Assembly: GCA_036379395.1 (NCBI GenBank)
Contig: DASVGR010000117.1
Span: 1-33,807 of the forward strand
Reading direction: 5' to 3'
Source of the DNA: Oleiagrimonas sp036379395
Lineage (GTDB): Bacteria; Pseudomonadota; Gammaproteobacteria; Xanthomonadales; Rhodanobacteraceae
Length of the DNA: 33,807 nucleotides
Below, piece by piece: positions 31,425 through 33,807 of the stretch (within the stretch, counting starts at the first letter, position 1; every line of letters starts with the position of its first letter). A program made the position numbers and the translations under genes. The notes beneath the pieces were generated by a model, which was given only the letters and a program-made list of their open reading frames with translations, was not told the origin of the DNA and did no database searches.

Positions 31425-33807
31425 ATGTTCATCCTTCCTTTCATTGCCGCGTTGATCGTCTCGGGCGTGTGCGCCTGGTTCCGCACCGGCCTGCGCGTGT
31501 GGTCGCTGGCAACGGCCGTGGCCATCGTGGTGGTCGGCCTGTTGTGCCAGGTGCCGGTCGCTTGGGTCATCACGCTGGTCGTGTTCGCGCTCATCGCGCT
31601 GCCGCTCAACCTTGATGGTGTGCGCCGGCATTACCTGAGCGCGCCGTTCCTGAAGACGTTTGCCAAGGTCACGCCCCAGTTGTCCGACACCGAACAGACG
31701 GCGCTGGATGCCGGCACGGTCGGCTTCGAGGGCGAGCTGTTTTCCGGCAAGCCGCACTGGAAGCGGTTGCTGGATGAGCCCAAACCGGAACTGTCGGCCG
31801 AGGAGCAGGCTTTTCTGGACGGCCCGGTTGAAGAGCTGTGCGCCATGATCGACGACTGGCAGATCACCCACGAGCTGGGCGATTTGCCGCCGGCGGTGTG
31901 GGATTTCATCAAGGCCAACAAGTTCTTCGGCATGATCATCCCGAAAAAATACGGCGGCCTGCAGTTTTCGGCGCTGGCGCATTCGGCGGTGCTGCAAAAA
32001 CTGGCCAGCCGCTCGATGACCGCGGCCTCGACCGTGGCCGTGCCCAACTCGCTGGGGCCGGCCGAACTGCTGCTGCACTACGGTTCCGACGAGCAGAAGG
32101 ATCACTTTCTGCCGCGCCTGGCCGACGGCCGCGAGATTCCGTGTTTTGCCCTGACCGGCCCGACCGCCGGCTCCGACGCCACCTCCATTCCCGACTACGG
32201 CATTGTCTGCAAGGGTGAGTGGCAGGGCGCCAACGTGCTCGGCGTGCGGCTCACGTTCGACAAGCGCTACATCACGCTGGCGCCAGTGGCGACCATCGTC
32301 GGCCTGGCCTTCCGCATGTACGACCCGGAGCATTTGCTGGGCGACAAGGAAGACATGGGCATCACGCTGGCGCTGCTGCCGCGTGAAACCGACGGACTGG
32401 ACATCGGCCGCCGCCACCTGCCGCTCAACAATCCGTTCCAGAACGGCCCGGTGCGTGGCAAGGACGTGTTCGTGCCGCTGTCCACGCTGATCGGCGGTGC
32501 CGACATGGCCGGCCACGGCTGGCGCATGCTGGTCGAATGCCTGTCGGTGGGACGCGCCATTTCGTTGCCGTCCAACGCCGTGGGCGGCGCGAAGATGGCG
32601 GCGGCAGCGTCCGGTGCCTACACGCGTTTGCGCAAGCAGTTCGGCATCCCGGTGTGCCGCTTCGAGGGCGTGGAAGAAGCACTGGCGCGCATCGGCGGCC
32701 ACACCTATGCGGCGGCGGCCTTGTCGCGTGCCACGGCGGCGGCGGTCGATCGCGGCGAAAAGCCGGCGGTGACCTCGGCCATCGGCAAGTACCACGCCAC
32801 CGAATGGGGCCGCATGGTGGCGCGCGACGCCATGGACGTGCACGGCGGCAAGGCCGTGCAGCTGGGGCCGTCCAACTATCTGGGCCGCAGCTGGCAGGGC
32901 GTGCCGGTCGGCATCACGGTGGAAGGTGCCAACATCATGACGCGCAGCCTGATGATCTTCGGCCAGGGCGCGATCCGCTGCCATCCATGGGTGCTGAAGG
33001 AAATGCACGCCGCGCGCGATCCCGACCACGCCAAGGCGCTCGTCGATTTCGACCGGGCGTTGTTCGGTCACCTCGGCTTCGGCATCTCCAACGCCGTGCG
33101 CGCGTTCGTGCTGGGACTCACCTTCGCCAAGGTCGGCAAGGCGCCGGGCGATGCGTACACCCAGCGTTACTACCGCAAGTTGAACCGCTATTCCGCGGCG
33201 CTGGCGCTGACCGCCGACACCGCGATGGGCGTGCTCGGCGGGAGGCTGAAGTTCAAGGAGAAATTGTCCGCGCGTCTGGGCGACGTGCTGTCGTATCTCT
33301 ACATCTGTTCGGCGATGCTGAAACGCTACGAGGACGAAGGCCGCCCCGAGGCCGAGCGGCCGTTGCTGGCGTGGGCGTTCCACGATTCGATCTGGCGGAT
33401 GCAGATGGCGCTGGACGGCGTGATGCGCAACTTCCCGGTGCGGCCGGTCGCGTGGATCCTGCACGCGCTGGTGTTTCCGTTCGGCCGCCGCGAGGTGCCC
33501 CCGTCGGATCGCCTGGGCCGTCGCGTCGCCGCGATCCTCACCGCGCCCAACAGCGCACGCGACACGCTGGTACACGGCATTTACCTCACGCAGACCCCGA
33601 ACAATCCGATCGGTCGCATGCACGCGCTGCTGCCGGACGTGGTCGCGGCCGAACCCGTCGAGCGCAAATTTTTGAAAGCGGTCAAAACCGGCCATTTCAA
33701 GTCCCACGATTACCTGGGACAACTCGACGAAGCCCGGGCCGCCGGCGCGATCAGCGAAAACGAACGCGCGATGCTGGAACACCTGCGCCGCGCCACCGCC
33801 GAATTCA
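31425..33807 (+). CDS. fadE: Acyl-CoA dehydrogenase FadE (3' end outside window)
   Basis: FadE does the first step of fatty-acid beta-oxidation, acyl-CoA to trans-2-enoyl-CoA, with FAD. The visible 794 codons are open to the right edge; E. coli FadE has 814 residues, so only some tens are missing. Two N-terminal membrane segments (about 2-20 and 24-60) are as in FadE, followed by the acyl-CoA dehydrogenase fold (WDFIKANKFFGMIIPKKYGG; LTGPTAGSDATS; MDVHGGKAVQLGPSNYLGR; ITVEGANIMTRSLMIFGQG) and the FadE-specific C-terminal domain (about 500 on). The ATG at 31425 has AGGTGA upstream. It is co-transcribed with the alpha/beta hydrolase and probably controlled by the divergent TetR. Confidence 0.95.
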   Translation, partial: MFILPFIAALIVSGVCAWFRTGLRVWSLATAVAIVVVGLLCQVPVAWVITLVVFALIALPLNLDGVRRHYLSAPFLKTFAKVTPQLSDTEQTALDAGTVGFEGELFSGKPHWKRLLDEPKPELSAEEQAFLDGPVEELCAMIDDWQITHELGDLPPAVWDFIKANKFFGMIIPKKYGGLQFSALAHSAVLQKLASRSMTAASTVAVPNSLGPAELLLHYGSDEQKDHFLPRLADGREIPCFALTGPTAGSDATSIPDYGIVCKGEWQGANVLGVRLTFDKRYITLAPVATIVGLAFRMYDPEHLLGDKEDMGITLALLPRETDGLDIGRRHLPLNNPFQNGPVRGKDVFVPLSTLIGGADMAGHGWRMLVECLSVGRAISLPSNAVGGAKMAAAASGAYTRLRKQFGIPVCRFEGVEEALARIGGHTYAAAALSRATAAAVDRGEKPAVTSAIGKYHATEWGRMVARDAMDVHGGKAVQLGPSNYLGRSWQGVPVGITVEGANIMTRSLMIFGQGAIRCHPWVLKEMHAARDPDHAKALVDFDRALFGHLGFGISNAVRAFVLGLTFAKVGKAPGDAYTQRYYRKLNRYSAALALTADTAMGVLGGRLKFKEKLSARLGDVLSYLYICSAMLKRYEDEGRPEAERPLLAWAFHDSIWRMQMALDGVMRNFPVRPVAWILHALVFPFGRREVPPSDRLGRRVAAILTAPNSARDTLVHGIYLTQTPNNPIGRMHALLPDVVAAEPVERKFLKAVKTGHFKSHDYLGQLDEARAAGAISENERAMLEHLRRATAEF

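Noticed and set aside
31152..33782. An 876-codon minus-strand frame opposite fadE
   Set aside because: It is a GC-driven shadow. fadE on the plus strand has clear acyl-CoA dehydrogenase motifs and a ribosome site; it lacks a stop only because the window ends.

Overview
The window is about 34 kb of GC-rich chromosome from a gammaproteobacterium, most likely of the Lysobacterales (Xanthomonadales; Rhodanobacteraceae-like). The evidence is the gene order lptF-lptG-RDD-xerD-dsbC-purL, a type 2 PyrF, a GTP-dependent PEP carboxykinase, a DUF4097/ECF sigma cluster, a GumN/TraB lipoprotein, and scattered intergenic REP elements with GTAG/GTGG feet. This placement is inference from gene content, not from a marker gene. 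No rRNA, tRNA or CRISPR array was seen.

Layout. 1-1210: the C-terminal part of a sigma-54-dependent (AcoR-like) activator cut by the window edge, in DNA of lower GC. 1375-2550: an intact IS3-family insertion sequence (orfA/orfB with an A7 frameshift site), lying just downstream of sdaA. 2625-4324: L-serine dehydratase SdaA, divergent from a small glutaredoxin-like protein over an apparently symmetric -10 element. 4346-9875: holC, then the LPS-export permease pair lptF-lptG, an RDD membrane protein, xerD and dsbC. 9975-18304: purL, a GT2 glycosyltransferase, peptide deformylase, pyrF and ettA, with REP/BIME elements in the gaps. 18462-22173: a DUF817 membrane protein, glyA-nrdR, and metF convergent to nrdR.

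22312-27313, all on the minus strand, is the most distinctive part. It holds two ECF sigma modules. One is sigma, then a single-pass putative anti-sigma, then a secreted DUF4097 repeat protein. The other is a CPBP-protease-like membrane protein, an ECF sigma, a four-TM protein, and a TraB/GumN lipoprotein. Each has an ECF-like promoter candidate just upstream of its first gene. Both the CPBP-like and the TraB-like protein lack family active-site residues, so this looks like an envelope-sensing system with degenerate or repurposed enzymes.

27620-33807: GTP-dependent PEP carboxykinase, a TetR regulator, and a divergent alpha/beta-hydrolase to fadE operon whose start carries a good sigma-70 promoter overlapped or followed by palindromes. 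This suggests TetR control of fatty-acid beta-oxidation. fadE runs off the right edge.

The core metabolism (serine/glycine/one-carbon: sdaA, glyA, metF; purine/pyrimidine: purL, pyrF; gluconeogenesis: pckG; beta-oxidation: fadE) is ordinary. The novelty candidates are the CPBP-ECF-4TM-TraB cluster, the REP family, and several genes whose -10-like hexamers sit 6-7 bases before the ATG (possible leaderless mRNAs).
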